DNA of 64,000 nt from Streptomyces sp. PsTaAH-137 (GTDB lineage Bacteria; Actinomycetota; Actinomycetes; Streptomycetales; Streptomycetaceae), in the NCBI RefSeq assembly GCF_003259365.1, contig NZ_QLLY01000001.1, positions 248,001 through 312,000 of the forward strand, given 5' to 3'. A program made the translations under genes and the position numbers. Below the pieces are notes generated by a model. That model worked only from the letters and a program-made list of their open reading frames with translations. It ran no database searches and was not told the origin of the DNA. Positions within the stretch are counted from its first letter, which is position 1. Every line of letters begins with the position of its first letter. Of the stretch, positions 7,469 through 15,617 are shown one piece after another.

Positions 7469-9523
7469 ATGACGGAACTCAATCGCCGCCGCTTCCTCCA
7501 GATCGCCGGAGGGACCGCCGCCTTCACGGCCCTCTCCGGCTCCATCGACCGGGCCGCCGCCATCCCGGCCGCCCGGCGCAGCGGAACGGTCCAGGACATC
7601 GAGCACATCGTCGTCCTCATGCAGGAGAACCGCTCCTTCGACCACTACTTCGGCTCGATGAAGGGGGTGCGCGGGTTCGGCGACCCGCGCCCGGTCACGC
7701 TGCCCAGCGGCAAGCCCGTGTGGAACCAGGTGAGCGCGGGCAAGGAGATCCCGCCCTACCACCCGGACGCCGACGATCTCGGCATGCAGTTCATCGCGGG
7801 CCTCGACCACGACTGGGCGGGCGGCCACAGCGCCTTCAACAACGGCAAGTACGACAACTGGGTGCCCGCCAAGGGCACCGGCACCATGGCGTACCTGACC
7901 CGGGACGACATCCCGTTCCACTACGCCCTCGCCGACAAGTTCACCGTCTGCGACGACTACCACTGCTCGTTCATCGGGGCCACCGACCCCAACCGCTACT
8001 ACATGCTGAGCGGCTGCGTCGGCAACGACGGCACGGGCGGCGGCCCGGTCCTGGGCAACGAGGAGGCGGGGTACGGCTGGACGACGTACGCCGAGCGCCT
8101 GGAGAAGGAGGGCGTCTCCTGGAAGGTCTACCAGGACATCGGCGACGGCCTCGACGCGGCGGGCGGCTGGGGCTGGATCGACGACGCCTACCGCGGCAAC
8201 TACGGCGACAACTCCCTGCTGTACTTCAACAACTACCGCAACGCCAAGCCCGGTGACGCCCTCTACGAGAAGGCGCGCACGGGTACCGACGCCAAGGCGG
8301 GCGACGGCTACTTCGACGTCCTCAAGGCCGATGTGAAGGCCGGCAAGCTGCCGAAGATCTCCTGGATCGCGGCCCCCGAGGCGTTCTCCGAGCATCCCAA
8401 CTGGCCCGCCAACTACGGCGCCTGGTACATCTCGCAGGTGCTCGACGCGCTCACCTCGAACCCGGAGGTGTGGAGCAAGACGGCCCTTTTCATCACGTAC
8501 GACGAGAACGACGGCTACTTCGACCACGTCGTGCCGCCGTACCCGCCGGCCTCCGCGAACCAGGGCCTGTCCACCGTCGACACCAAGCTCGACTACTACC
8601 CGGGCGGCAGCCGTGCCGCGGGCCCGTACGGTCTGGGCATGCGCGTCCCGATGATCGTCGTGTCGCCGTGGTCCACGGGCGGCTACGTCTGCTCGGAGAC
8701 CTTCGACCACACGTCGATCCTCCAGTTCATGGAGAAGCGGTTCGGCGTCAAGGAGACCAACATCTCGCCGTGGCGGCGCGCCATCTGCGGCGACCTCACC
8801 TCGGCGTTCGACTTCTCCCTGAAGGTCACCGACCCGGCCGACCTGCCCGACACCGCGGCCTACGAGCCGCCGGACCGCGACCGGCACTCCAGCTATGTGC
8901 CCAAGCCGCCCGCGCAGGGCGCGCTGCCCAAGCAGGAGAAGGGCTCCCGGCCCAGCCGCCCGACCGCGTACGCGCCCTACGTCGACGGCGCCGTGGACCT
9001 CGCGACCGGCAAGTACAAGCTGACGCTCAGCGGCGGCGACCAGAAGGGCGCCTTCTTCCAGGTCCGCTCGCAGAGCCGCGGCGACGGTCCCTGGACCTAC
9101 ACCGCCGCCCCCGGCAAGCCGGTCTCCGACAGCTGGAACTCGGTCTACTCGGCGGGCAAGTACGACCTCACGGCGCATGGCCCGCACGGCTTCCTGCGCG
9201 CGTTCAAGGGCAACAACAAGGTGGCGGAGCCGGAGGTGACCGCCCGGCACGACGGCGGCACCGGCAATCTGAAGCTCACCCTGAAGAACCCGGGCACCGC
9301 CGACGCGCGGCTCACCGTCACCAACGCGTACGGCGGCTGGCGCCAGACGTACACGGTCCGCGCGGGCGCCACCGTCACGCAGACCGTCGACCTGCGCGCC
9401 AGTAAGCGCTGGTACGACCTGACGGTCGTCGTCGAGGGGAACGCCGGGTATCTGCGCCGCCTCTCCGGGCACGTCGAGAACGGCACGGCGGGCGTGAGCG
9501 ACCCGGGCATCGCGACCGTCTAG
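7469..9523 (+). CDS. Phosphocholine-preferring phospholipase C, Tat-exported
   Basis: 684 aa. The start at 7469 (AGGAG at 7452-7456) gives an immediate Tat signal, NRRRFLQIAGG, with cleavage near DRAAA. The catalytic half opens with QENRSFDHYFG (52-62), the metal/nucleophile motif of the phosphoesterase family (PF04185), and includes IPFHYALADKFTVCDDYHCS and a late TFDHTSILQFMEKRFG segment. The C-terminal 200 residues contain two DUF756 beta-sandwich repeats typical of bacterial non-haemolytic PLCs. It likely releases phosphate-containing headgroups from phospholipids outside the cell and may be induced by phosphate limitation. No clear PHO box was identified upstream. Confidence 0.93.
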   Translation: MTELNRRRFLQIAGGTAAFTALSGSIDRAAAIPAARRSGTVQDIEHIVVLMQENRSFDHYFGSMKGVRGFGDPRPVTLPSGKPVWNQVSAGKEIPPYHPDADDLGMQFIAGLDHDWAGGHSAFNNGKYDNWVPAKGTGTMAYLTRDDIPFHYALADKFTVCDDYHCSFIGATDPNRYYMLSGCVGNDGTGGGPVLGNEEAGYGWTTYAERLEKEGVSWKVYQDIGDGLDAAGGWGWIDDAYRGNYGDNSLLYFNNYRNAKPGDALYEKARTGTDAKAGDGYFDVLKADVKAGKLPKISWIAAPEAFSEHPNWPANYGAWYISQVLDALTSNPEVWSKTALFITYDENDGYFDHVVPPYPPASANQGLSTVDTKLDYYPGGSRAAGPYGLGMRVPMIVVSPWSTGGYVCSETFDHTSILQFMEKRFGVKETNISPWRRAICGDLTSAFDFSLKVTDPADLPDTAAYEPPDRDRHSSYVPKPPAQGALPKQEKGSRPSRPTAYAPYVDGAVDLATGKYKLTLSGGDQKGAFFQVRSQSRGDGPWTYTAAPGKPVSDSWNSVYSAGKYDLTAHGPHGFLRAFKGNNKVAEPEVTARHDGGTGNLKLTLKNPGTADARLTVTNAYGGWRQTYTVRAGATVTQTVDLRASKRWYDLTVVVEGNAGYLRRLSGHVENGTAGVSDPGIATV

Positions 9524-9560
9524 CTCCCCGCGCCGAGGCACACGTCACACCCGTCCATCT

Positions 9561-9590
9561 GGTCACATTCCCAGGTCGGCGCGGTAGTGT
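9561..9590 (+). promoter_or_regulatory. Probable promoter of the scramblase-like gene (leaderless)
   Basis: TAGTGT at 9585-9590 matches the TANNNT -10 pattern and lies 6 bases before the GTG start at 9597. GGTCAC at 9561-9566 is a weak -35 with 18-bp spacing. There is no Shine-Dalgarno sequence, which fits a leaderless transcript, a common situation in actinobacteria. Confidence 0.4.
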
Positions 9591-9596
9591 GCCCCG

Positions 9597-10511
9597 GTGA
9601 CCTCGCCTTCCAACACCCCTGCCGGCTGGTATCCCGACCCTCATGGGGTGCCCCGGACGCTGCGGTGGTGGGACGGTTCCCAGTGGACCGACCACACGCA
9701 CGCGGCGCCGGCCGAGCAGCCCGCGGCCGCCGCTCAGGTGCCGCCGCAGCAGCCCCCGTTCCAGCCGCAGGCCCAGCCCGCGATGGCCCAGCCCGTGGCC
9801 CAGCAGCCCTTCGGAGGGCAGGCCGGCCAGGCGCCGCAGCACCCCGACGCCGCGCGCGTCCAGCGCCAGGTGCAGCAGCAGGCCGGAGTCGCGCCGGCCG
9901 GGCAGGGCGGCGGATCGCTGTTCACCGAGCCGGTCCTGGTGGTGAACCAGAAGGCCAAGCTGATCGAGCTGACCAACGAGTACAGCGTCATGGACCAGCA
10001 CGGCAACCTGCTCGGTTCGGTCACCGAGATCGGCCAGAGCGGGCTGAAGAAGGCCCTGCGGTTCGTCTCGTCCGTCGACCAGTTCATGACGCACAAGCTG
10101 GAGATCCGCGACGCGTACGGGCAGCCGCAGCTGGTGCTCACCCGTCCCGCGAAGTTCATCAAGTCCCGGGTCCTCGTGGAGCGTCCGGACGGTTCGCCGG
10201 TCGGTGAGATCGTCCAGCAGAACGCCATCGGGAAGATCAACTTCGCGATGGTCGTGAACGGCCAGCAGGTCGGCGCGATCAAGGCGGAGAACTGGCGGGC
10301 CTGGAACTTCGCGATCGTCGACCACGCCGGGCAGGAGGTCGCCCGCATCACCAAGACGTGGGAGGGCCTGGCCAAGACGATGTTCACGACCGCGGACAAC
10401 TACGTCCTGCAGATCCACTTCCAGCTCCCCGACCCGCTGCTCAGCCTCGTCGTGGCGACCGCCCTCACGGTGGACACCGCGCTGAAGCAGGACTCGCGCG
10501 GCCTCGGATGA
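9597..10511 (+). CDS. Phospholipid scramblase-related protein with N-terminal DUF2510
   Basis: 304 aa. Residues about 8-35 form the small DUF2510 motif (AGWYPDPHGVPRTLRWWDGSQW) that often precedes membrane or envelope modules in actinobacteria. A Pro/Gln/Ala-rich linker follows to about residue 105. The C-terminal 200 residues (TEPVLVVNQKAKLIELTNEY to the end) match the scramblase/LURP-one beta-barrel, including DQFMTHKLEIRDAYG and the terminal LPDPLLSLVV helix. Proteins of this fold may associate with lipids; no enzymatic activity is established for bacterial members. The GTG start is supported by frame and DUF2510 position. Confidence 0.82.
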   Translation: MTSPSNTPAGWYPDPHGVPRTLRWWDGSQWTDHTHAAPAEQPAAAAQVPPQQPPFQPQAQPAMAQPVAQQPFGGQAGQAPQHPDAARVQRQVQQQAGVAPAGQGGGSLFTEPVLVVNQKAKLIELTNEYSVMDQHGNLLGSVTEIGQSGLKKALRFVSSVDQFMTHKLEIRDAYGQPQLVLTRPAKFIKSRVLVERPDGSPVGEIVQQNAIGKINFAMVVNGQQVGAIKAENWRAWNFAIVDHAGQEVARITKTWEGLAKTMFTTADNYVLQIHFQLPDPLLSLVVATALTVDTALKQDSRGLG

Positions 10512-10513
10512 CC

Positions 10514-10538
10514 GGGGAGGGGCGGACCGCCCCTCCCC
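10514..10538 (+). terminator. Terminator after the scramblase-like gene
   Basis: GGGGAGGGGCGG (10514-10525) and CCGCCCCTCCCC (10527-10538) are perfect complements separated by a single base, directly after the stop codon. It forms a very stable hairpin even if the innermost pairs open. There is no U-run, as is usual in Streptomyces. Confidence 0.7.
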
Positions 10539-10548
10539 CCTGGGATCA

Positions 10549-10570
10549 CCGCACGGGGATCACCGTGCGG
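10549..10570 (-). terminator. Hairpin overlapping the MFS stop codon
   Basis: CCGCACGG (10549-10556) pairs with CCGTGCGG (10563-10570) around GGATCA. It covers the TGA of the leftward MFS gene (10560-10562) and probably ends that transcript in the 47-bp convergent gap. Confidence 0.5.
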
Positions 10571-12011
10571 CGCTCTCCCGCTCGGGCAGCGGCGCGGGCT
10601 GCGACGACGCGACGCGGGTGAGCGCGGCCCGCCGGGCGGGCGGCACGAGCAGCGCGGCCAGGGCCGCCGCCAGGCACAGGAAGGCCAGCAGCGAGAAGCC
10701 GTGCGTGTAGCCGGACTCGTGCGGAAGCCCCGAGGGCTGAAGGTTCCCGGTGACCAGGCTGGTCATCAGGGCCGCGCCGATGGACCCGCCGATGGTGCGG
10801 ATGTTGGCGTTCATGCCCGTGGCGGCGCCGGTGGTGGCGGCCGGCACGTTCTGCACGATCAGGTTCGCCATGGAGGCGAAGGCCAGGCCGATGCCGAGGC
10901 CGAACACCCCGGCCGCGACGCCGATCTGCCACTGCCGGTCGTGCCACAGGGCGAGGATCGCGCAGGCCACGGCGCCGAGCGCGGCGCCGGTCGTGAGCAG
11001 GGACTTGGCGCCCACGACGGGTTCGAGCCGACCGCTGACGACACCCGCGACGAACATCGCCACGAGCATCGGCAGCATCAGCAGCCCGGCACCGGTCACG
11101 CTCGCCCCGAAGCCGTATCCGGCCGCGGACGGGGTCTGGGCGAAGCCCGGCAGGAACGACCACACGGCGTACATGCCCGCGCCGAACAGCAGGGCGGCGG
11201 TGTTCGTCGTCCACACCGCGCGCAGCCGCATCACCCGCAGATCGATGAGCGGGCTCGCGGACCGCGCCTCGCCGATCAGCCAGGCGGCGAACAGCACGAC
11301 GGCGGCGATCAGCAGGCCTATGACCTTCGCCGAGCCCCAGCCCCAGGACGTGGCCTGGCTGAGGGGCAGCAGCAGGGCGACGAGCCAGGCGGAGAGCATG
11401 ACGGCGCCGGTCCAGTTGACGCGTCCCGAACTCCGCTCGGGCGATTCGGGTACGCAGCGCAGGGCGATCAGCGCGGTGGCGGCCACGACCGCCGCGGGCA
11501 GCCAGAACAGCCACCGGTAGTCGAGCGCGCCGACGATCGGTCCGGCCGCGACGATGCCGACGCCGCCGCCCGCCGCGATCACCGCGGACAGATTGCTGAT
11601 GCTGGGGCTGACCCGCTCGGCCGCGAACTCGTCGCGGATGATGCCGAACGACAGCGGGAAGAGGGCGCCGCCGATGCCCTGCACGACACGGGCGACGATG
11701 AGGACGCCGATGCTGGGCGCCAGGGCCGCGAGCAGACAGCCCGCGGTGAGGGCGACGAGCGCGGCGACCATGGTCCGCTTCTTGCCGACGAGGTCGCCGA
11801 CCCGGCCCAGGATCGGGGTGAAGACGGACGCCGACAGCAGATAGGCCGTCATCACCCAGGTCGAGGTGGCCTGAGAGGTGCCCAGGGCGTGCTGGATCGT
11901 GGGCAGCGCGGGTGCGACCAGCGACTGCATCATCGAGAACACGCCGGCGCCGGTGGCGAGGACCGCGAAGGTGAGGCGGTTGGTGCGAACGTTCGGGACG
12001 TTCCGGTTCAA
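10560..12011 (-). CDS. MFS transporter, DHA2-like drug exporter
   Basis: 483 aa with about 14 hydrophobic segments. The conserved loop motif GRVGDLVGKKRTM lies between membrane helices 2 and 3, and VARVVQGIGGALFPLS is the DHA2 helix-4 region. Proton-driven export of a hydrophobic toxin or metabolite is the family role; the substrate is unknown. The start is a TTG at 12009-12011 (MNRNVPNVRTNRLTF) with AGAGAGAAG upstream, because the next in-frame Met lies inside the first membrane helix. It is divergent from a TetR gene that probably represses it. Confidence 0.88.
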   Translation of the reverse strand: MNRNVPNVRTNRLTFAVLATGAGVFSMMQSLVAPALPTIQHALGTSQATSTWVMTAYLLSASVFTPILGRVGDLVGKKRTMVAALVALTAGCLLAALAPSIGVLIVARVVQGIGGALFPLSFGIIRDEFAAERVSPSISNLSAVIAAGGGVGIVAAGPIVGALDYRWLFWLPAAVVAATALIALRCVPESPERSSGRVNWTGAVMLSAWLVALLLPLSQATSWGWGSAKVIGLLIAAVVLFAAWLIGEARSASPLIDLRVMRLRAVWTTNTAALLFGAGMYAVWSFLPGFAQTPSAAGYGFGASVTGAGLLMLPMLVAMFVAGVVSGRLEPVVGAKSLLTTGAALGAVACAILALWHDRQWQIGVAAGVFGLGIGLAFASMANLIVQNVPAATTGAATGMNANIRTIGGSIGAALMTSLVTGNLQPSGLPHESGYTHGFSLLAFLCLAAALAALLVPPARRAALTRVASSQPAPLPERESAAR

Positions 12012-12118
12012 GATGGCTTCTCTCTGAAGGGCAGGGGGGTGTGGCCCGCGGCCGTGCGCGGGCTGAAAAGATCAAAGGGGTACGCGAGGGCAGGGGGCGC
12101 CCCTGCTAAAGTGGAGGC

Positions 12119-12158
12119 ACCCCTCGACTTAAAGAATAGTAGCGGAGGGGTACCTCCG
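12119..12158. promoter_or_regulatory. Candidate TetR operator between MFS and TetR genes
   Basis: The divergent gap (12012-12180) contains a perfect inverted repeat, CGGAGG-GGTA-CCTCCG, at 12143-12158. A second, overlapping pair is ACCCCTC (12119-12125) with GAGGGGT (12145-12151), flanking an AT-rich CTTAAAGAATAGTAG that may include promoter elements. The position 22 bp before the regulator start fits autoregulation. Confidence 0.5.
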
Positions 12159-12180
12159 GTTCAACCTCGATGGGGGCAGC

Positions 12181-12789
12181 ATGACCACGGACAGGGAGCG
12201 CGTCGGCGGCGTGGTCGCCGCACAGCGCCCGCGGCGGGCCGACGCCCGGCGCAACTTCGACGCGCTGCTCGCCGCCGCCCGCGAGGCGTTCGCGGAGAAG
12301 GGCGGCGAAGCGTCGCTGGAGGACATCGCGCGCAAGGCGGGGGTCGGCATCGGCACCCTGTACCGCAACTTCCCCACGCGTCAGGTGCTGTTCGAGACGG
12401 TCTACGCGGACGAGGTCGACGCGCTGTGCCGGCTCGCGGACGAGGTCGCCGACGTGCCCGATCCGTGGCAGGGCCTGGCGACGTGGCTGCGCCGCTTCGT
12501 GGAGTACACCGTCACCAAGCGCGCCATCCGCGAGGCGATGAGCGGCGAGTCCGACATCTTCGTCTCCTGCCGCCGCGCCATGCTCGACGCGGGGGAGCCG
12601 CTGCTGCTGCGGGCGCAGGAGTCGGGCGAGGTGCGCGCCGAGGTGACCTTCGACGATCTGCTGCGGATGGTGTCCGGGGTGACCGGGACGGCCTACGTCG
12701 ACGACGCCCAGCGCGACCGGGTCCTCGGCTTCGCTCTGGACGGCATCCGCAGCGCCCCGCAAGCGGTGCGGGGAGCTGCGACGAACTGA
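12181..12789 (+). CDS. TetR-family regulator of the adjacent MFS exporter
   Basis: 202 aa. The N-terminal helix-turn-helix spans about residues 20-65 (ARRNFDALLAAAREAFAEKG, SLEDIARKAGVGIGTLYRNF), with the canonical GxGTLYRNFP recognition-helix sequence. The C-terminal region is a variable all-helical ligand-binding domain of the SbtR-like type. Divergent orientation with the exporter and palindromes in the gap support local repression relieved by the exported compound. The ATG follows GATGGGGGCAGC. Confidence 0.88.
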   Translation: MTTDRERVGGVVAAQRPRRADARRNFDALLAAAREAFAEKGGEASLEDIARKAGVGIGTLYRNFPTRQVLFETVYADEVDALCRLADEVADVPDPWQGLATWLRRFVEYTVTKRAIREAMSGESDIFVSCRRAMLDAGEPLLLRAQESGEVRAEVTFDDLLRMVSGVTGTAYVDDAQRDRVLGFALDGIRSAPQAVRGAATN

Positions 12790-12790
12790 C

Positions 12791-13708
12791 CTAGGGCGCG
12801 AAGGCCACGGGGCTCTGCCCCGGACCCCGCTCCTCGATCGGCGCAGGGGCCTGATCGGGCACCTGCCCTGTGGCCACGACCAGGGAGTCGCGCGCCACCG
12901 TCCCCCGGGTCAGCAGCACCACCCCGCGAGCGGCGAGCACCGCCCCGGCCCCGGCCAGGAGGAACCCCGCGACCCCGCCCTGAAGGCGCTCGCCCAGCAG
13001 CGAGAGACCGATGACCGCCGCGGCGACCGGGTTCGCCAGCGTGACCATCGCCAGCGGGGCGCCCAGTCCGCCCTGGTACGCGGTCTGCGACAGCAGCAGC
13101 CCGCCGGCCGCGAACAGCGCGACCAGGACCGCCACCACCACGACCTGCGCGCTGAGCAAGGACCCCGAACGGTCCGTCGTCGCCACCGTCACCGTCTGGG
13201 TGAGCGCGGAGGCGACCCCCGACGCGACCCCGGACGCGGTGGCGTGCCGCAGCCCCGGGCGGGAGCCGCGCCGGGCCAGGACGCCGATGAGCGCCGTCGT
13301 CAGCCCCGCCACCGCGAGGGCCTGCGGCAGGGAGAGCGTGTCGTCGGGCTCCGGGCCGGACGCCGTCACCAGCAGCGCGGCAAGGCCGAGCAGGGTCAGC
13401 GCGGTGCCCCGCCACTCGCCCACGGTCACCCGCCGCCCGGCGATCCGGGCACCGAGCGGCACGGCCGCGACCAGCGTGAGCGCGCCGAGCGGCTGGACCA
13501 GGGTGAGCGGCCCGTACTTGAGGGCCGCGACATGCAGCAGGGCCGCGCCCGCGTTGAGCAGGACCGTCCCCCACCAGGCCCCGGTGACCAGGAGCCGCAG
13601 CGTGCCGCCTGCGGACCGCGAGGCGAGCCGTTCCTGGGCCACGGCCGCGGCGGCGTAGGCCACGGCCGAGACGAGTGAGAGCGCGACGGCGAGCAGGGTG
13701 GCGCTCAT
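12791..13708 (-). CDS. DMT-superfamily (EamA-like) membrane transporter
   Basis: 305 aa, strongly hydrophobic, with about ten membrane helices in two halves (for example MSATLLAVALSLVSAVAYAA at the N-terminus, and AYQGGLGAPLAMVTLANPVA in the second half). This arrangement matches the drug/metabolite transporter fold. A polar tail of about 30 residues follows. The ATG at 13706-13708 overlaps the stop of the PAP2 gene by four bases, so the pair is translationally coupled. The substrate is unknown. The gene ends one base after the stop codon of the convergent TetR gene. Confidence 0.82.
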   Translation of the reverse strand: MSATLLAVALSLVSAVAYAAAAVAQERLASRSAGGTLRLLVTGAWWGTVLLNAGAALLHVAALKYGPLTLVQPLGALTLVAAVPLGARIAGRRVTVGEWRGTALTLLGLAALLVTASGPEPDDTLSLPQALAVAGLTTALIGVLARRGSRPGLRHATASGVASGVASALTQTVTVATTDRSGSLLSAQVVVVAVLVALFAAGGLLLSQTAYQGGLGAPLAMVTLANPVAAAVIGLSLLGERLQGGVAGFLLAGAGAVLAARGVVLLTRGTVARDSLVVATGQVPDQAPAPIEERGPGQSPVAFAP

Positions 13709-14685
13709 CGTCCGGCTCCGCTCGTGACGGGCTGCGGCGCGGTGGCCACGGAGGTGGAACCGGGCGTCTGCGAGACCTGCACCGGGATGCGGATCGGCAT
13801 CCGGGCCAGTACGTCGGAGGCGGACAGCGAGTCGGGCGGCGTCCGCAGGGCCGGACGCGGCGACCACGGCGCGGAGGCCGGTGCGCCCCGCGTCTCGGCG
13901 ACGACGGCCGGGCGGTCCGGAACCGGCAGCAGATGGCGGCCGATACCGCGCGCGGAGACCGTGTGCGGCAGCCGGATCACGGCGAGGGCGACACCGAGCA
14001 GCGCCGTCACCACGATCGCGTCCAGCCAGTAGTGGTTGGCGGTGCCGACGACCACGAACAGGGTGAGCAGCGGGTGCAGCAGCCACAGCCAGCGCCACCT
14101 CGAGCGGGTCGCGACGATCAGGCCGACGGCGACCATCAGGGCCCAGCCGAAGTGCAGCGACGGCATGGCCGCGAACTGGTTGGCCATCGTGTCGGTGGAC
14201 GGCTTGGCCGCGTAGACCGAGGGGCCGTAGACCTGCGCGGTGTCCACGAGGTGCGCCGCCCCCAGCATCCGCGGCGGCGCCAGCGGGAACGTCAGGTGCA
14301 GCGCGAGCGCGGCGGCCGTCAGCGCGGCCAGCACCCGCCGCGTCCACACGTAGTGACGCGGCCGGCGCAGGTACAGGAAGACCAGCAGCCCGAGCGTCGC
14401 CGGGAAGTGCACGGTCGCGTAGTAGGTGTTCGCCGCGTGGACGAGGGTGTCGCTGTGCAGCAGGACGCCCTGCACCAGGCCCTCGCCGGGCAGGTGCGCG
14501 GTCCGTTCGAGATGCCAGACGTCACCGGCGTTGCGGAACGCCTCGGCGGTGTGGCCGTTGGCCAGCTGGCGGCCGAACTTGTAGACGAGGAAGAGTCCTA
14601 CGACCAGCAGGAGCTCGCGGACCAGGGGCGGTCGGGCGACGGTAGCGTCCGGCTCCGGTTCGGCAGGCTCGGTAAGGGAATTCAT
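13705..14685 (-). CDS. PAP2-superfamily membrane phosphatase/transferase
   Basis: 326 aa with six predicted membrane helices. The active-site blocks are AMPSLHFGWAL and GTANHYWLDAIVV, which match the PSLH and SGxHxxxD motifs of integral-membrane PAP2 enzymes, including the inositol-phosphoceramide-synthase-like branch. The first KxxxxxxRP motif is not evident. A disordered Pro/Ser-rich tail follows residue 250. The likely role is dephosphorylation or headgroup exchange on a lipid phosphate. It is the first gene of a two-gene unit with the DMT transporter and is divergent from a TetR gene across a strong palindromic operator. Confidence 0.82.
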   Translation of the reverse strand: MNSLTEPAEPEPDATVARPPLVRELLLVVGLFLVYKFGRQLANGHTAEAFRNAGDVWHLERTAHLPGEGLVQGVLLHSDTLVHAANTYYATVHFPATLGLLVFLYLRRPRHYVWTRRVLAALTAAALALHLTFPLAPPRMLGAAHLVDTAQVYGPSVYAAKPSTDTMANQFAAMPSLHFGWALMVAVGLIVATRSRWRWLWLLHPLLTLFVVVGTANHYWLDAIVVTALLGVALAVIRLPHTVSARGIGRHLLPVPDRPAVVAETRGAPASAPWSPRPALRTPPDSLSASDVLARMPIRIPVQVSQTPGSTSVATAPQPVTSGAGR

Positions 14686-14734
14686 CCCCCGGCCCCTTTT
14701 CGTGACTGGGTGGTGCGTGTGGTGCGCTTATCGG

Positions 14735-14778
14735 TACGCCAGTGTACCGAAACGCTGGCGTACCGGTACACTGGCGTA
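14735..14778. promoter_or_regulatory. Large inverted-repeat operator between PAP2 and TetR genes
   Basis: The 15-bp arm TACGCCAGTGTACCG (14735-14749) is perfectly repeated in inverse orientation at 14764-14778. Within the arms lies a shorter palindrome, CGGTAC-N6-GTACCG (14732-14749), and CTGGCGTACCGG in the centre repeats the half-site again. Several overlapping TetR half-sites are therefore packed into about 50 bp centred between the divergent starts, consistent with cooperative binding by the TetR protein. Confidence 0.75.
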
Positions 14779-14825
14779 TCGATAGTGGCTGTGATCTCAT
14801 CGACATCGAGACGAGGAGCATCGTG

Positions 14826-15470
14826 ATGACGACGGGCGACAAGGGAACGGTGGCCGTGGACGCGGCCGCTCCGACCGCCTCGCGCCGCTCGAAGATCACG
14901 CCCGAGCGCGCGCAGGAGTTCTACGACGCCGTGCTCGACCAGCTCCGCAGGCACGGGTACGAGGCGCTCACCATGGAGGGCGTCGCCGCGCAGGCATGTT
15001 GCAGCAAGTCGACGCTGTACCGGCAGTGGAAGACGAAGCCGCAGCTGGTGGCCTCGGCGCTGCGGGCCGGACGCTGCGTGACGTTCTTCTCGGCGGACAC
15101 GGGCAGCCTCGCCGGCGACCTGGTGGCCGCGGCGCGAAACGCGGCGTCGCAGGGCAAGCGGGACACCGCCCTCCTGCAGGCGCTCGGGCACGCCGTGCTC
15201 CAGGACACCGACCTGAAGCGCGCGCTGCGCGAGGCGCTGGTGGAGCCGGAGATCGCGTCGATCGACACGATGGTCGAGCGGGCCGTGGCGCGCGGCGAGA
15301 TCGCCGCCGACCATCCGGCACTGCCCTATGTCGCCGCGCAGCTCTTCGGAGTCATGCGCAGCCGACCTGTCCTGGAAGGGCGCGACGCCGACGCCGACTA
15401 CCTGGTCGGCTTCGTGACGAAGGTGCTCGTTCCGGGACTCGGCCTGACCGTGGAGGATCAGGCCCTTTGA
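14826..15470 (+). CDS. TetR-family regulator divergent from PAP2/DMT genes
   Basis: 214 aa from the ATG at 14826, preceded by GAGGAG at 7-base spacing; a GTG one codon earlier and a far-upstream ATG at 14742, inside the operator, are less likely. The HTH lies at about residues 20-65 (QEFYDAVLDQLRRHGYEALT, MEGVAAQACCSKSTLYRQW). The C-terminal helices (LRAGRCVTFFSADTGSLAGD onward) resemble the TetR_C_11 type. It probably represses the divergent pair and itself through the inverted repeat at 14735-14778. Confidence 0.87.
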   Translation: MTTGDKGTVAVDAAAPTASRRSKITPERAQEFYDAVLDQLRRHGYEALTMEGVAAQACCSKSTLYRQWKTKPQLVASALRAGRCVTFFSADTGSLAGDLVAAARNAASQGKRDTALLQALGHAVLQDTDLKRALREALVEPEIASIDTMVERAVARGEIAADHPALPYVAAQLFGVMRSRPVLEGRDADADYLVGFVTKVLVPGLGLTVEDQAL

Positions 15471-15476
15471 GACGGG

Positions 15477-15512
15477 AGACCGCCGGTCGCAGGGATGACC
15501 GGTCGGCGGTCT
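15477..15512 (+). terminator. Terminator after the TetR gene
   Basis: AGACCGCC (15477-15484) pairs with GGCGGTCT (15505-15512), with an inner GGTC/GACC stem (15485-15488 and 15497-15500). It starts six bases after the stop codon. Confidence 0.55.
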
Positions 15513-15552
15513 GCCCGCGCCGCACCGTGGGGACGGGGGCGGCGCGCACCCC

Positions 15553-15599
15553 CGGGCCGGGTGGGTTCCTCCTTGAGCGGAGGGGGCCCGCCCGGCCCG
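15553..15599 (-). terminator. Hairpin after the DUF2510 membrane protein gene
   Basis: CGGGCCGGG (15553-15561) pairs with CCCGGCCCG (15591-15599), and inner CCTCC/GGAGG bases can extend it. It lies 18 bp past the leftward stop codon and likely serves as the terminator on that side of the convergent gap. Confidence 0.5.
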
Positions 15600-15617
15600 A
15601 ACGCTTGCGCCGGCCGG

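Noticed and set aside
7397..9541. 714-residue minus-strand frame opposite phospholipase C
   Set aside because: Val/Gly/Arg-rich translation with no motifs; the opposite strand has a Tat signal and catalytic motifs in frame.
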